64,000 nucleotides of DNA from Xanthoparmelia taractica. Its lineage: Eukaryota > Ascomycota > Lecanoromycetes > Lecanorales > Parmeliaceae. How positions within the stretch are numbered: position 1 is the stretch's first letter; each line of letters begins with the position of its first letter. Below the pieces are notes generated by a model. The model was given only the letters and a program-made list of their open reading frames with translations. It did not search any database and was not told the DNA's origin. The position numbers and the translations under genes were made by a program. This document shows positions 46,813 to 58,100 of the stretch, one piece after another. The stretch covers positions 105,238 to 169,237 of the forward strand of contig JANQBS010000077.1 in the NCBI GenBank assembly GCA_033085395.1, given 5' to 3'.

Positions 46813-47766
46813 GAGCGGCAGAGAAATCTAGTATAGAGGGAGAGCCATAAGGGGTACTTGCGGCTTCATCGATTGCTGGTAATCGCAGCTGTACAATGGT
46901 AAAGACGGGCTTGACCGGAGATTGGGCAAAGGCGGTCTACTCTTTGAACGATTGCGGAATGACGTTAGACGGCAATTAGAATTGTAATACGGATATTTCA
47001 AATAATGATAACGATGGTTGAGACGTATGATTTCATGCAGAAGGATGGATAAAGAGGGAGATTGGAAGGAGGAGAGAAAGGTAGGAGTATCAACTAATCA
47101 TTCCGTTCCCTTCGTCTTTCGAGTATTCTTGTCCAAGTCGTGACGCACATCCGCCAAAGGGTCCGACGGAATGATATTTAATAGAGCATTCCTAGTTCCC
47201 TATAGCTAGCTTCTTCGCAGGCTGGGCGTTAGTGCATCCAGGGGTTCACTGTGGCGTGGGTAGGGACCAATGACTAGCATGGATGTGGTGTGAACGACGC
47301 GGAGCGGAGCCCTTGGAGCATATCCTTGGGTTGCAGCGGTCATGCAGCTTAGCTCGTCACACGGCCGTTGCATGCATGGACTGCATGGGAGACCCCCCTC
47401 GAGCTAGAATCTCGAACCGGTTTTGAATCTCGATGCTGTTGATCCTTCGATCGTGGATTTTAATAACCGAAGGAAACTTTGCCGAACGTCAATAATTGCC
47501 GGCAAAGGCAAAAGTGTTGGTTGGGACCCCCTCTCTAATGTACCAGTCGCCAGTTGGCAAATTAATTGTTATTATTGTAAGCGAAACGCGCAGCTTCTGC
47601 CCAGTGAGAGCTGCCACCAAATATGGCCTCGGCCGAATTGGAATCCTTGGTCCCTTCTGGCAAGTCAACCCGTCAGGGAAAAATTAAGAAGATTCATCCA
47701 TAACCCGTGGGCTTCGAGGCAAATGCCATTGTTGTTGTTGTCTTCCGTCAGAGTTTACTGGTCACA
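46813..47766. promoter_or_regulatory. Shared 954-bp region between two LOV photoreceptor genes
   Basis: Opposed ATGs at 46812 and 47767. At 47441-47453 the sequence GATCCTTCGATCG holds two GATC cores 8 bp apart, similar to the light-response elements bound by the White Collar complex. GATA motifs also occur near 46986-46998 (GATAACGAT). Binding is inferred, not shown. No supported gene lies inside. Confidence 0.55.
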
Positions 47767-49804
47767 ATGTCTTTAATAACGAAGGAAATGGCCGCTCAAA
47801 ATGGCAAAACTACCGGCGATTTCAAGCAAAACGACGACCGACGACTCCTCGAGCGTGCAGGTAGTACTCAGCTCACCAAAAGCAAAGACTCATACAGTAA
47901 CAACGGAGACGAGCTGTCACGGGACTACAATGCGCCACCCTCCTCCTACTCTGTTCCCAAGCAGCATGGAGGCCTCGACAGGAGCGCCAACGGACTGGCC
48001 GACTTCTTCAGTACCGAGGTTTTCCAGATCGTCTTACACAATCCCACCACTGCTCATCGTCTTCTCAAATTCAGTCAAGCTCGCATGTGTGGGGAGAACA
48101 TGGAATTTCTAGAGAAGGTTGGTGTGGCCGCCCATCCACATGTCTACCTCGCTCACAGTGGTCGATTCTCGTAGGTGGACCGTTACAATGCCCTTTTAGA
48201 CGAGTTGACGACAATCATGACCGACATACATTATTCTTATACGGCAACCGAGGCACCCAAGCAGCTGGGCATCCATATGAACTTGATGAGACGGATGAAT
48301 GCAGATATCAAAGCAAGCACAATGTCAACCCTACCATCCATGGAATCAATCTTCACAGAAGCACAAGAAAGTGTAGAAAACATACTGAGAACTGCGGTTT
48401 ATCCACGCTTTGTCAAATACCAGATGACAAACAGCGCTTCCAAGGCCTTGTCTACCGACCGCACCAGATACCAGGGTCTTGGGGACTGCTTCTGTTTGAC
48501 AGACCCGAATAAAGCCGACAATCCCATCGTCTTCGCATCGGATGGATTTGTCTCTGTAACGGGCTACTCAAGACCTGAAGTTGTTCCTCGCAACTGCCGA
48601 TTCCTCCAGGGCAACTATACAGATCGAACCGCAACCAAGCGGCTGAAGGCCTCGATTGAGGCAAGGGAAGAGACTGTGGAGCTTTTGCTAAACTACAAAA
48701 AGACCGGAGAACCTTTCTGGAATTTGCTCTACGTTGGTATGCCTCCCTGTGCTTGTCGTTCGTTGCAGACATTTTCCGTTCGGCTTACATGAAAAACCAG
48801 CGCCTTTGTTCGATGCCGAAGGTAATTTGGATTTCTTCATCGGTGGTCAAATAAATTGCTCGACGACTATCCGCAGCAACACCGATGTTCTGAAGATACT
48901 CTCCTTGTCCGATGACCCAGAAGACGATAAGGAAGCTGCTCAGTCGGTCAGAAGCACTAAGCCAACTAAGAGGAGCTTTTTCAAATTTTCACGGAAAGAG
49001 AGGTACGTTATCTCGAAGTGACTCCCTCCCACCCAGCGCTTGGTTTGATCTCGGAGGACATGTTTTGGAGGCAGTGAAATGGTTTTCCTTGCCTGATGCT
49101 CTTCAAATTTGTTTAACGGCTTGCTCGTGCGTCACGCAACCGCTTTCTCCCTCCCGCGCAATGATTCTATGTGGGATTTGTACCTCATTCTGCTCTTTGA
49201 ACTTGTCTGGTTGTGAAACTCTGAACTTGGAAAGGGACGCTGACTCCGCGAAAACTCATCAGTGTTCCTCAGCTTCCTTCCAGCACGAAACGTGTAGAGG
49301 TGCGCGGGGATGGGATGGAGCAGGGACTACTCAAGCAGATCGAGAAGATGAATTTCAGGACTCAAATGGAGGTGTTCTATACTGCATATTCGAAGGTCCG
49401 TCTCTTCTGTTCGCCCTAACATATTCATCTCCCCTATGTCTGGCATTGACACCATGCAGTACCTAGTAGTCAAATATGACAGCTTCACGATCTCGCACTA
49501 CTCGATCGGCATCGTAGACGTTTTGGGTATCACCAATAAGAGCAACCATGACTTTGTTGGAAGCAACATATTCAAATTCTTGGCACAGCACACAACAGCA
49601 CTGCCACGGGAATACAAATCGAAGGTGAAGGATGCCTTGAAACATGGCCAGGCGATTTCCGCAAGCATAAATCTATTCACGCTCCGATCCCTGGCACGTT
49701 CCAAAGGAGATGACAAGTTCTTCACGCATTGGACACCTTGTAAAGATGAGCGCGGATCCATTGCCTATGTTGTGGTGACGCTGAGCTCTACTCTGTATGA
49801 TTGA
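47767..49804 (+). CDS. RGS-LOV photoreceptor (BcLOV4-like)
   Basis: Exons 47767-48117, 48175-48736, 48801-49002, 49284-49395 and 49460-49804 join to 523 residues. The RGS domain (about 75-200) starts FFSTEVFQIVLHNPTTAHRL and ends VYPRFVKYQM. The LOV domain (about 220-335) has NKADNPIVFASDGFVSVTGY, then VPRNCRFLQGNYTD with the flavin-adduct cysteine at about 258, then NYKKTGEPFWNLLYVAPLFD. The residue before Arg-Asn-Cys is Pro where Gly is usual. A linker with basic patches (KPTKRSFFKFSRKER) is followed by a conserved C-terminal segment: GLLKQIEKMNFRTQMEVFY, then YLVVKYDSF and FTHWTPCKDERGS. In Botrytis the homologue BcLOV4 moves to membranes in blue light; the same here is an inference. Intron 3 is long (281 nt). 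Confidence 0.88.
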
Positions 49805-50586
49805 TTTTCTGACATATATACCCCGTACTGAGCATTTTTCATATTCCGGTCGGCTTTCCAAAATAATAGACGAGAAACAGGAGAGTGCTGGACGCGGATT
49901 TGGTAATCATGCGGATATCAAGTGTTATGGATCACATAGTAATAGTACAAATTGCCTTTAGTGCGACGGCGAGTTATGCATCTCTTGAGCTTTACACCCC
50001 TGGCTGTACAATCAGTCGTCAGGAAACGCTTCTTGCGTGCCTTTCAGCTTCACGTAACCTAATCCTGTGGCGTGTGGTGACTCTTACAAGAAGAAGCACA
50101 CCGAATTCAGGGGTCTTCTGTGCTCGAACAGCATGTAAAATGCTGAACGGGTACGCTAAAGAGCGCTTCAGGTCACTTGGTGATATCGACTTCTCACGCT
50201 GAACAGGATGACTACCATTACGGAGAATTGATTGCGGGCACATGCCGAATCTCAGGTGGGCCAAAAGCCCACCATAAACAAGGTATATTGCTATGGATTT
50301 TAATCTTTCCCCAGGACCTCATTGAGCTAGTCCATTAACGAGGGTGCGCTGAGGCTTAAGAGGATGCGAGTCCTCTCACATCGCATGAACTTAGGTCAGG
50401 TAAGAGCTTACGAGCCTTGGATATATCTTGGGCCTGCTGTGCTGCAACCTCAGATGATATTTTCAAAACCAACATGTTGGAAGCTCGGGGGCTTCTGAAT
50501 TGTGGTTGAGCAAGCGTTGTTTCGCTTTTTCATATATCTCGACTTCTCTGACTCAAAATTCCCAATTTCAATTTTTCAAAGCTAGG
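49805..50586. other. Intergenic
   Basis: 782 bp between the RGS-LOV gene and the DUF3405 pseudogene. No supported gene on either strand. Confidence 0.5.
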
Positions 50587-52716
50587 ATGCCGTTACCATC
50601 TTCTTTGCGTGTCACGCTCTTGAAGCCTACTTGCGCCGCTGTCTTCCTGATAACATCATTCCTATATATCTTGCCCAGGCGTCAATTTCCTCGAGGCATA
50701 AACGCAACACAAGCCTTCAAGTCCTTAGCCTCCCACTACAACGATGCGTATCAGCACAATTCGTCCCTTGAGCCAGCCGCTCTAAGCCCATCTTTCAAAT
50801 TTATAGACTTGAGCAGATTGAATAGGACCTCGTTATCCTATGCACACTACAACTCGTACCTCGAGTCGAACAGTGTATGGCACGACCCTCGCAAGCCATG
50901 TGTCGGTCCACGAGGCGTCGACGTCCACGGGAACCCAGATGATATGCCCGTCGCATATGCAGTGAAGTCGCCGGGTAAGCGTCACGACCACGCGCGTAGT
51001 CGATCCGCCCACTATACCCTTTTCCCCATCACAGCCCATCCAAAATGTGATATTCTTGCTGATGAGCCGTCCCTAATATAGTAAGCATCCTGAACCTATC
51101 TTCGGCTCTTACCACGAAGGCGGACTAGACGGCGAACATTGCTTCGAGCGTAATGGCCGCCTCATCCCCTACGGCTCTTCAAGCGCGAATGCCATAGCGT
51201 GGACACAACCATCTCGAGTCAACTGGACAGAGGTAGATTGGGGGATGCTACAGGGCCAATGTGAGAAGGCAACGCAGACCGCTACGCTCTCGCGGCGACT
51301 TCTGTGCTTCAGTCCTTTAGGAATGCAACTGCCGAAGGTCTGGTCTTTGACTTGGCGCAGAACAAGAGCAAGAAGTCGCATGATTTGTTCCGAAATTCTA
51401 AGTCTCGCACTGCGGTCGTGGTGCACGCACCATAAGATGAACTTTGGGACCGATACAATGATGCATCTACGCTATCTGATTGCGGAGCTTTCCCTCCATT
51501 CTGGGGGGGAATACTCAATCTTTTTAGTCGTACAGGTCCAGGATGACGACAGGTCGATTAATGAACCTGAAGTGTATCAGGATATTCTCGAGAAACATAT
51601 TCCACAAGGACTTCACAACATGACTCTTTTGTACAAGAAGGAATCGCTGAGGTCTTCCTGGTACCCGAAAAATTCGTTAAAGGTGGAAAGCTCGAATCAG
51701 GCGCTGCAGGTACTTGCGGAGCTGCACCCGAAACTTGATCGTTTTTGGCAGACTGAGGTGGATGTCCGGTTTACAGGTCACTGGTATAATCTATTGGAGA
51801 ACGCAGATGCGGTATGTACAAATATTCAAGTTCAGTACCCCTTTCTGCCAGCCTCTTTGAGGCCGAAGGTGTGTAGGGAGAATATGACACTTCCACCTCG
51901 AACTGATTACCCTAGACAAATGAAGCTGATACAGGAATGGTACAGTGGGCACGCTTACAGCCTAGGAAGCTCCAATGGGAGCGTGCAAGCAGGTTTTTCG
52001 TCCGACAAATCCATAAGAGCTGGGCGAATTTCATCGAGCTTATCCATGCCAGCACACCTGATGGTGGCGTCTGGGGTTCCCCCGAACATGTGGCTGTACC
52101 CGAACCCATTGGGCCTGAGCCCCCAGTCACGCACCCAGCCAAAGACGACTACACGTGGATCGTGGGAGACGACGCCGATATTGTGACTGTAGGCGCTACG
52201 GTCTACGGGCCAGGCAAGGAGGATTGCGGCATCGGAAAGGAGTTCCAGGCGATTCGCAACGCACGCTCGAAGTCCGAAGCTGTGTCCAGCTCGCCGTCGC
52301 CCGCTTCTCCAGACGCCTATTGCGAGTCATGCACACCGCTCAGTGCAGCGTGGAGTATCAATTACGCCTGAAATTGGCCCTTTTACCTTTGCGAAACTTC
52401 ACGGCCTCAAGATTGCGCATTTCCCACTACCGAATTACCGTGACCCCAAGGAGGGTATGCCGGGTGATGTGGCGGCAATCGAGCACACGATCAATAAACA
52501 GGGACTGCCATCCCCCTTCAAAATCCGAGGAAACCCTATTTTGATGATTTCATGCATCGCTTTACGTATTGGCTCAATTATGGTAACGGATAAGCCCCGC
52601 AGGAGTTGTACAAGAGACGGATGGGCAGTGACGGGGTGCCAACAGATAATCCGAGCTCAGAAAGATTGTGTATGCCAGGAGTTTTATTATATCCCGTCAA
52701 GGACACGGGAATCTGA
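50587..52716 (+). pseudogene. Decayed DUF3405 family gene
   Basis: DUF3405 proteins are fungal type II membrane proteins of glycosyltransferase-like character and unknown substrate. The start (50587) encodes a basic tip and a membrane span (PTCAAVFLITSFLYIL). Family blocks then follow in changing frames: HPEPIFGSYHEGGLDGEHCF, NADRYALAATSVLQSF, SRTAVVV, HLRYLIAELSLHSGGEYSI, FWQTEVDVRFTGHWYNLLE, QWERASRFFVRQIHKSW, YTWIVGDDADIVT, AVARFSRRLLRVMH, KLHGLKIAHFPLPNY, FMHRFTYWLNYG and RLCMPGVLLYPVK. At least five frame changes and one in-frame TAA (after YWLNYGNG) cannot be explained by introns. Two introns are readable: a likely one near 50961-51085 and one at about 51811-51948. The gene borders the RIP-degraded block. 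Confidence 0.75.
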
Positions 52717-53224
52717 AATGTGGCAGCGTAATTTGGGCACGCTGCAGGACCAGCAGATTGAGAGCCTATGGAAAAGAAGAAGTTCACCGACGAGATTCTT
52801 CGTCCCTTTGCTCGTTTGAAGATGTTCTCGTGGTCGATGATAGAGCAGCTGAAGACGTCACGGCAAGCGAGTCTGAGAACGTTCAGGACGTATAAAGGAA
52901 TGACTGTGACCAGCAGAGGTGAAGCAGTGGGAAACACAGCCACTTACACTGAGGATCCTGCTTGTCGCCACTTCTGTAACGGCTGCTCGGGATCGGGTGG
53001 GCATGACATCCAGATGGGAAGGAGAGAAAGAAATGAGGCACATCGTCGTTAAAAAGCGGATTTGCTCTCTATGAAACTTGCCAGAAGGCCACTAGTACTA
53101 AAACGTGCTGGGGGCGCGAGTGCGGTGTATGTGTTAAGGCAAGTCTTGAGTGAGTGGAGTGGAGTGAAGTGAAGAGATAGTGAATCTATGTGTGTGGGAG
53201 AAGTATCTCTATAGTGATAAGAAC
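52717..53224. other. Transition to AT-rich block
   Basis: 508 bp of normal base composition after the DUF3405 remnant. No supported gene. GC content falls abruptly at about 53225. Confidence 0.5.
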
Positions 53225-53672
53225 TCGTATATTCGAATATATTCAAATATATATTTATAAATATTTATTAATAATAGAAATATAATAAAACTTTTTATTA
53301 CGATTTTTACTAAATTATTTTTATACTTATTACTCGACTTTTATTTTCACGTTAATTACCTAACGTCTTATATTTATTATTCGATATTTATCTTTCTTAT
53401 CGCTCGATAATTTCTATTAAATTAATTTCTACTCTAATTATTTAACTTTATATATTTATTATTCGACGTTTAAGTTTTATTTTAATCTCTTAGCTCTTAA
53501 TAAATCTTATTATATATTAAAATTTAATAAATTTATTTTTACGTTTATTATTATTAAGAATATAGCTTCTTCGCTTCTTCTAGTCTCGTACCTAACTCGT
53601 TTTTAGTAGTTACTTAATAACTATCTAGTAGTCTAGCGATAGTACTTAAGTAGAATTTTTAGTAGAAGAGAT

Positions 53673-53948
53673 TACGGGTCGGAAAGGTGTGGTATCTATT
53701 GAACATAGTCGTTTTCAACTTTTTTTCAACTTTTTTTAAAAAATTATATCTTTTTAATCTATTTATAGAATTTTATAATTATATAAGCGTTCGCTTAAGC
53801 TTTTTACGTATTTTTAGAATATAAAAAAATATTATGTAATATATTTATTAAAAACCCAATGGAAGTATGGGATATCCTATACCTTTCGATATGGTATTCG
53901 AAAAACTAGTCCCATACCATTAAATATATCACACCTTCCCGACCCGTA
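53673..53948. mobile_element. hAT-like MITE, copy 1 (276 bp)
   Basis: Starts TACGGGTCGGAAAGGTGTGG and ends with a near-perfect inverse (CACACCTTCCCGACCCGTA). It is flanked by an exact 8-bp direct repeat, GAAGAGAT, at 53665-53672 and 53949-53956. Eight-base duplications are typical of hAT elements. It contains no gene. Unlike its surroundings it keeps many TpG and CpA words. Confidence 0.88.
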
Positions 53949-54012
53949 GAAGAGATTATCGATCTTATACTTATTATTCTTAAGTCTACTAAATAATAGT
54001 AACGCTTACTTT

Positions 54013-55112
54013 TATTCTACTATAGCGAGTATTATAAATTATTTATTAAATATTAGTTTTATACTTAATAGTTACTCGCTATCTATTACTCTTTTAATAA
54101 TATATCTCTTATCTTTTTTTAATAATTTATATTATATATTTTTCAAGAGCTAAAAAAGCTCTTATAATTAATCTAGTATATGGATATTTCTTGAAAAGTT
54201 ATTTTCGTTGAATTTTCTTCGGGTTAGCACGATTAATATATTCTAGTACGATTTAGTCTAATTAGTCTTATTTATCTATATCGATAAAATTTAATCGAGT
54301 TAATAATTATTTAAAAATTTAATAAATAGAGTTACTATTAATATAATTAGCACGATTTAATAAATAAAATAATTTTAAATTTTATACGTAAAGTTCTCGT
54401 AAGATCTCGTAATAAATATTTAATAATATACGTTACGTATTATTTCGAGTATTATTCTCGCGAGAATTTAATTTAAAACTTATAATTCTAAGATTTATTT
54501 CGAGATAACGTTAAGAGTTATCGCTATATATCGCTATCGAATCTTATCGTCGATTTTAAAAAAAAAACTTATAAAGTTAAATATAGAGCTAAGTTATGTA
54601 ACTAATCTTAATAATAAGTAATAATTATTAATTATATTGAAATTATATTAATAGTAAAGTTAAAATTATTAATTTAACGAATTCTACGAAAATCGAACTA
54701 AAAATTATTAGATTTACTAACTATACTAAAAGCGTAATTTTCGTAGAGTTCTTTAATACTACGAACTACTAGTATCTAACTAGTATCTATCTCGATCGTG
54801 ACTAGTATCTATCTTCTACCTAATGCTAGTAACGAACTAGTATCTATCTCGATCGAAGCAAGTAGTATTTAGATAGTAGTTTTCATTAGAAGAAATAAAT
54901 TATCTTTTTATTTAACTTTTAAATATCTAATATATAATAATAATATTTAATTTCGTTTTATTATAACGAATATTATAAATTACTTATTAGATATTAGTTC
55001 TATGCTTAATAATTATTCGCTATCTATTATTCTTTTAGCGATATATATTTTATTTTTTCTTAAAGATTAATATTATATATTCTCGAAGAGTTAAAAAAGC
55101 TTTTATAATTAT
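54013..55112. repeat. Diverged direct repeat pair, 941-bp offset
   Basis: A segment at about 54013-54171 recurs at about 54953-55112 with scattered transitions; both share ATTATAAATT, then CGCTATCTATTA, and end in AGAGCTAAAAAAGCTCTT versus AGAGTTAAAAAAGCTTTT. Between them a 21-bp word starting AACTAGTATCTATC and ending CTCGATCG occurs twice (54778-54798, 54835-54855). These may be LTR or nested-element remains. Confidence 0.6.
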
Positions 55113-58100
55113 TTTAATAAATATTATTAGACACGCTTTATAAGTTAAGAATATTATTATTTTTCTAAAATCGATTACTTATAATAATATTTATTTTATA
55201 ATCTAAGAAGTTTAATCGAATAAGTTATAAATATTTTAATATTCTTAAATAATAAATAAGAGAGATTATTAAATATTTAATTTAATAATATTATTATAAG
55301 TATAATTTATCGAATCTTCGAATTCAATTCTTTCTAGTTTCTACTTGACTAGATTCTGAAAGAAGCTACCAAGCTACTAGTACTTAGCTAGATCTCGCTA
55401 AGAAGAAATTCATTATTCTTTCAATTCATAACTTAATTATAACAATTAATAGCAACGTCTAATTTGCTTATATTAGTATTATTAATTACTTAATACGTTG
55501 ACTATCGATTTAGTTATTCTTCTATTATCTTTACTTCTTATTCTACTACGTTACTTCTCTAAGCTCTTGCCTAAAGATCTCCTATTAAATATTAATTAAC
55601 GAATACTTTCATTAATCTAGCTACCTTAGTATTTTATAAAATAATTATTATAGCTTAATAATTATAAGACTTTATAGCTTTCGATTATAAATTCGATATA
55701 GTAATCGATTACGTTATTCGTTAAGTCGTTTATTATTTTATTAAAAATATCTTTAAATTAATAAAAGCTACGTCTAAAGCATTTTTATTAGCTATAGCAA
55801 AAACTTAGCGTGTTAGATTTCGATTATTATTAATTGATTCGCTTATTAAACTTTAGTAAACTTAATCTAAGAATTAGATCGTTAATAGAGTAATAATTAA
55901 AAAAGTTATGCTTATCTTTAAATTAGCTATAAATTATCTACGATAGCAATTCGAAAACTTAATTATTACTACTCCTAGACCTAATACTGCTACGGGCGTT
56001 TCTCTCGATACTATCTCATTATTAATTAGCTCAATAAATCGACTTTTAGATCTATTCTCAAATTCGCTTTTAAATTCTTTAAATTCGTTTTTAAATTCTT
56101 CTACGAAAGCTATATCTATAAGATCTATAAGAAATACACTTAAATTATTAAAAGTATTTATATCTTATATTATAGTTAATAACTTTTCGAAAGTATAGCG
56201 AAATAAGATAATTATTATTATAATATAAGTTATTATTATAATTAATTAAGCGATTTCGCTAGATTAAGCTTAAGTATCTCAAGCGAAATAATTCTCTTAA
56301 TTTCGATCACGAAATATTAACTATTTCGATTTAGATTCTTAAGCTACTTCGATAGAAATTAAGAAGACTTATAATATCTATTATAACGTTATCGATAAAA
56401 AGTAAAGTTAGATTTTCAATTTAGAATTTATGGCCCGCTTCGTTAGCGAGTTTTATACGCGATTAGCGCAAGTAATAACCAAGCTTTTTTATTAGTAATC
56501 GTTAGCACGAATAGTAATTCTATTCTTATCGTCAGCGATCGATAGTACGAATAATAACTTTACTTTTATTATTAATAGTCGATAGCGTAAATAATAATTT
56601 ATTCTTAATTATTAGTAGTCGCTAATATATATAATAACTAGTTTTTAATTATTAATCTCGATTAATAGTATTAATAAATCTTTTTTATGCATTAATAGAT
56701 ATTAGCACGATAAATATTTTATAATCTCTTAATATTTATTCATTAACTTCTATTATTTATATATTAAAGTATTCTATAGACCAGCTTATTGCTATTATTA
56801 TTTAATATTATAACTCGAGTTATTATAATCTCTTAATCTTTCATATACTCTCTTCGCCGCCCTTATATCGATCGCTAGAAAATCTAAGTCGTAAATATTA
56901 TTATATTAATCTTAATTAATATATTTATTAATATAAAAGATCTCTCTATTCTTAATCGTAGCGAAGATAAAATAAGCGCTTTTTTTAATATATAAAAATT
57001 TATAAAATTAACGACTTTCTATTATACGTGAATTAACTATATTAAATTATTATACTCATTTCACCTCTATTATATTATAATATTCTTATATCTATTCGTT
57101 ATATTGATATTTAAAAACGTCTATTAGAGCACCTTAGATTCGTTATAATCGCTTTTTTTAATCTCTATTATTTAGATTTAGAATCTCTATTATAATTTGC
57201 ATCTATTCTATTAACTTATCACTTTAAAATATCGATATCGTCGCTTACTCTATCTCGAATTCTTATATTTATATATAATCGCGTCGCTATATCTCGTTAA
57301 TAGACTTCGATATTAATATATATTTAATAAGATTCTTTTTCAGGCGATCGAGATTAGATAAATTATTATCTATAATCTTTTAGCTAATAATTAATCTAAA
57401 AATACTTATAAAGTAATTATTTATCTAAATATAATCGATCTCTCGACGATCTATATTAACGTTAAATTAAAGCTTATCGTAATCTATATTCTTTATATAA
57501 TCTATTCTAATAAATAAGACAAGAACTTTTATAAAGTTATTAAATTATAGTCGATCTGCGATAGTCTTTACCCTTTGTTATATCTTATAATTATATTTAT
57601 ATTATATCTTTAAAGACTCGTCGTCGACTAAATTAAACTTTTATTCTAAGTTATCTAGATTTAGACGATATCTAATAGTAATAGATTTATCGTTTAAATT
57701 ATTAATAACTCTTAAAGTCACCTCGCTTTCTCGATATAAAATTATATTTATTATTATTACTATATTAATATTTCGCATATTATAATTTATTATCTACTTT
57801 AGAAAATTTTCTCGCTTATTTATTAAAAGATAAACTCGCTTTAATACCTCTATATATGCGCGCTTCAAGATTTATATATTATATTTGTTTAATATATCGT
57901 AGACTCGAATAATAATAATATAGTAACTTATAGCGTGTTATTTGACGAAGTTAAGATATTCTTCGTTTATATTATTATCTATTAATCGATACTCGCATAA
58001 GACTTTCTTTAGTAAATTTATTCTAAATTTTATTATAAATAAATATCTTAGACTTTTTTTATTATAAAAGCGATATCTTATTAATATTATAAAGTCGACT

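Noticed and set aside
51245..52186. 313-codon frame taken as an intact gene
   Set aside because: Family blocks leave and re-enter this frame, and part of it is an intron (about 51811-51948); it is a segment of the DUF3405 remnant.
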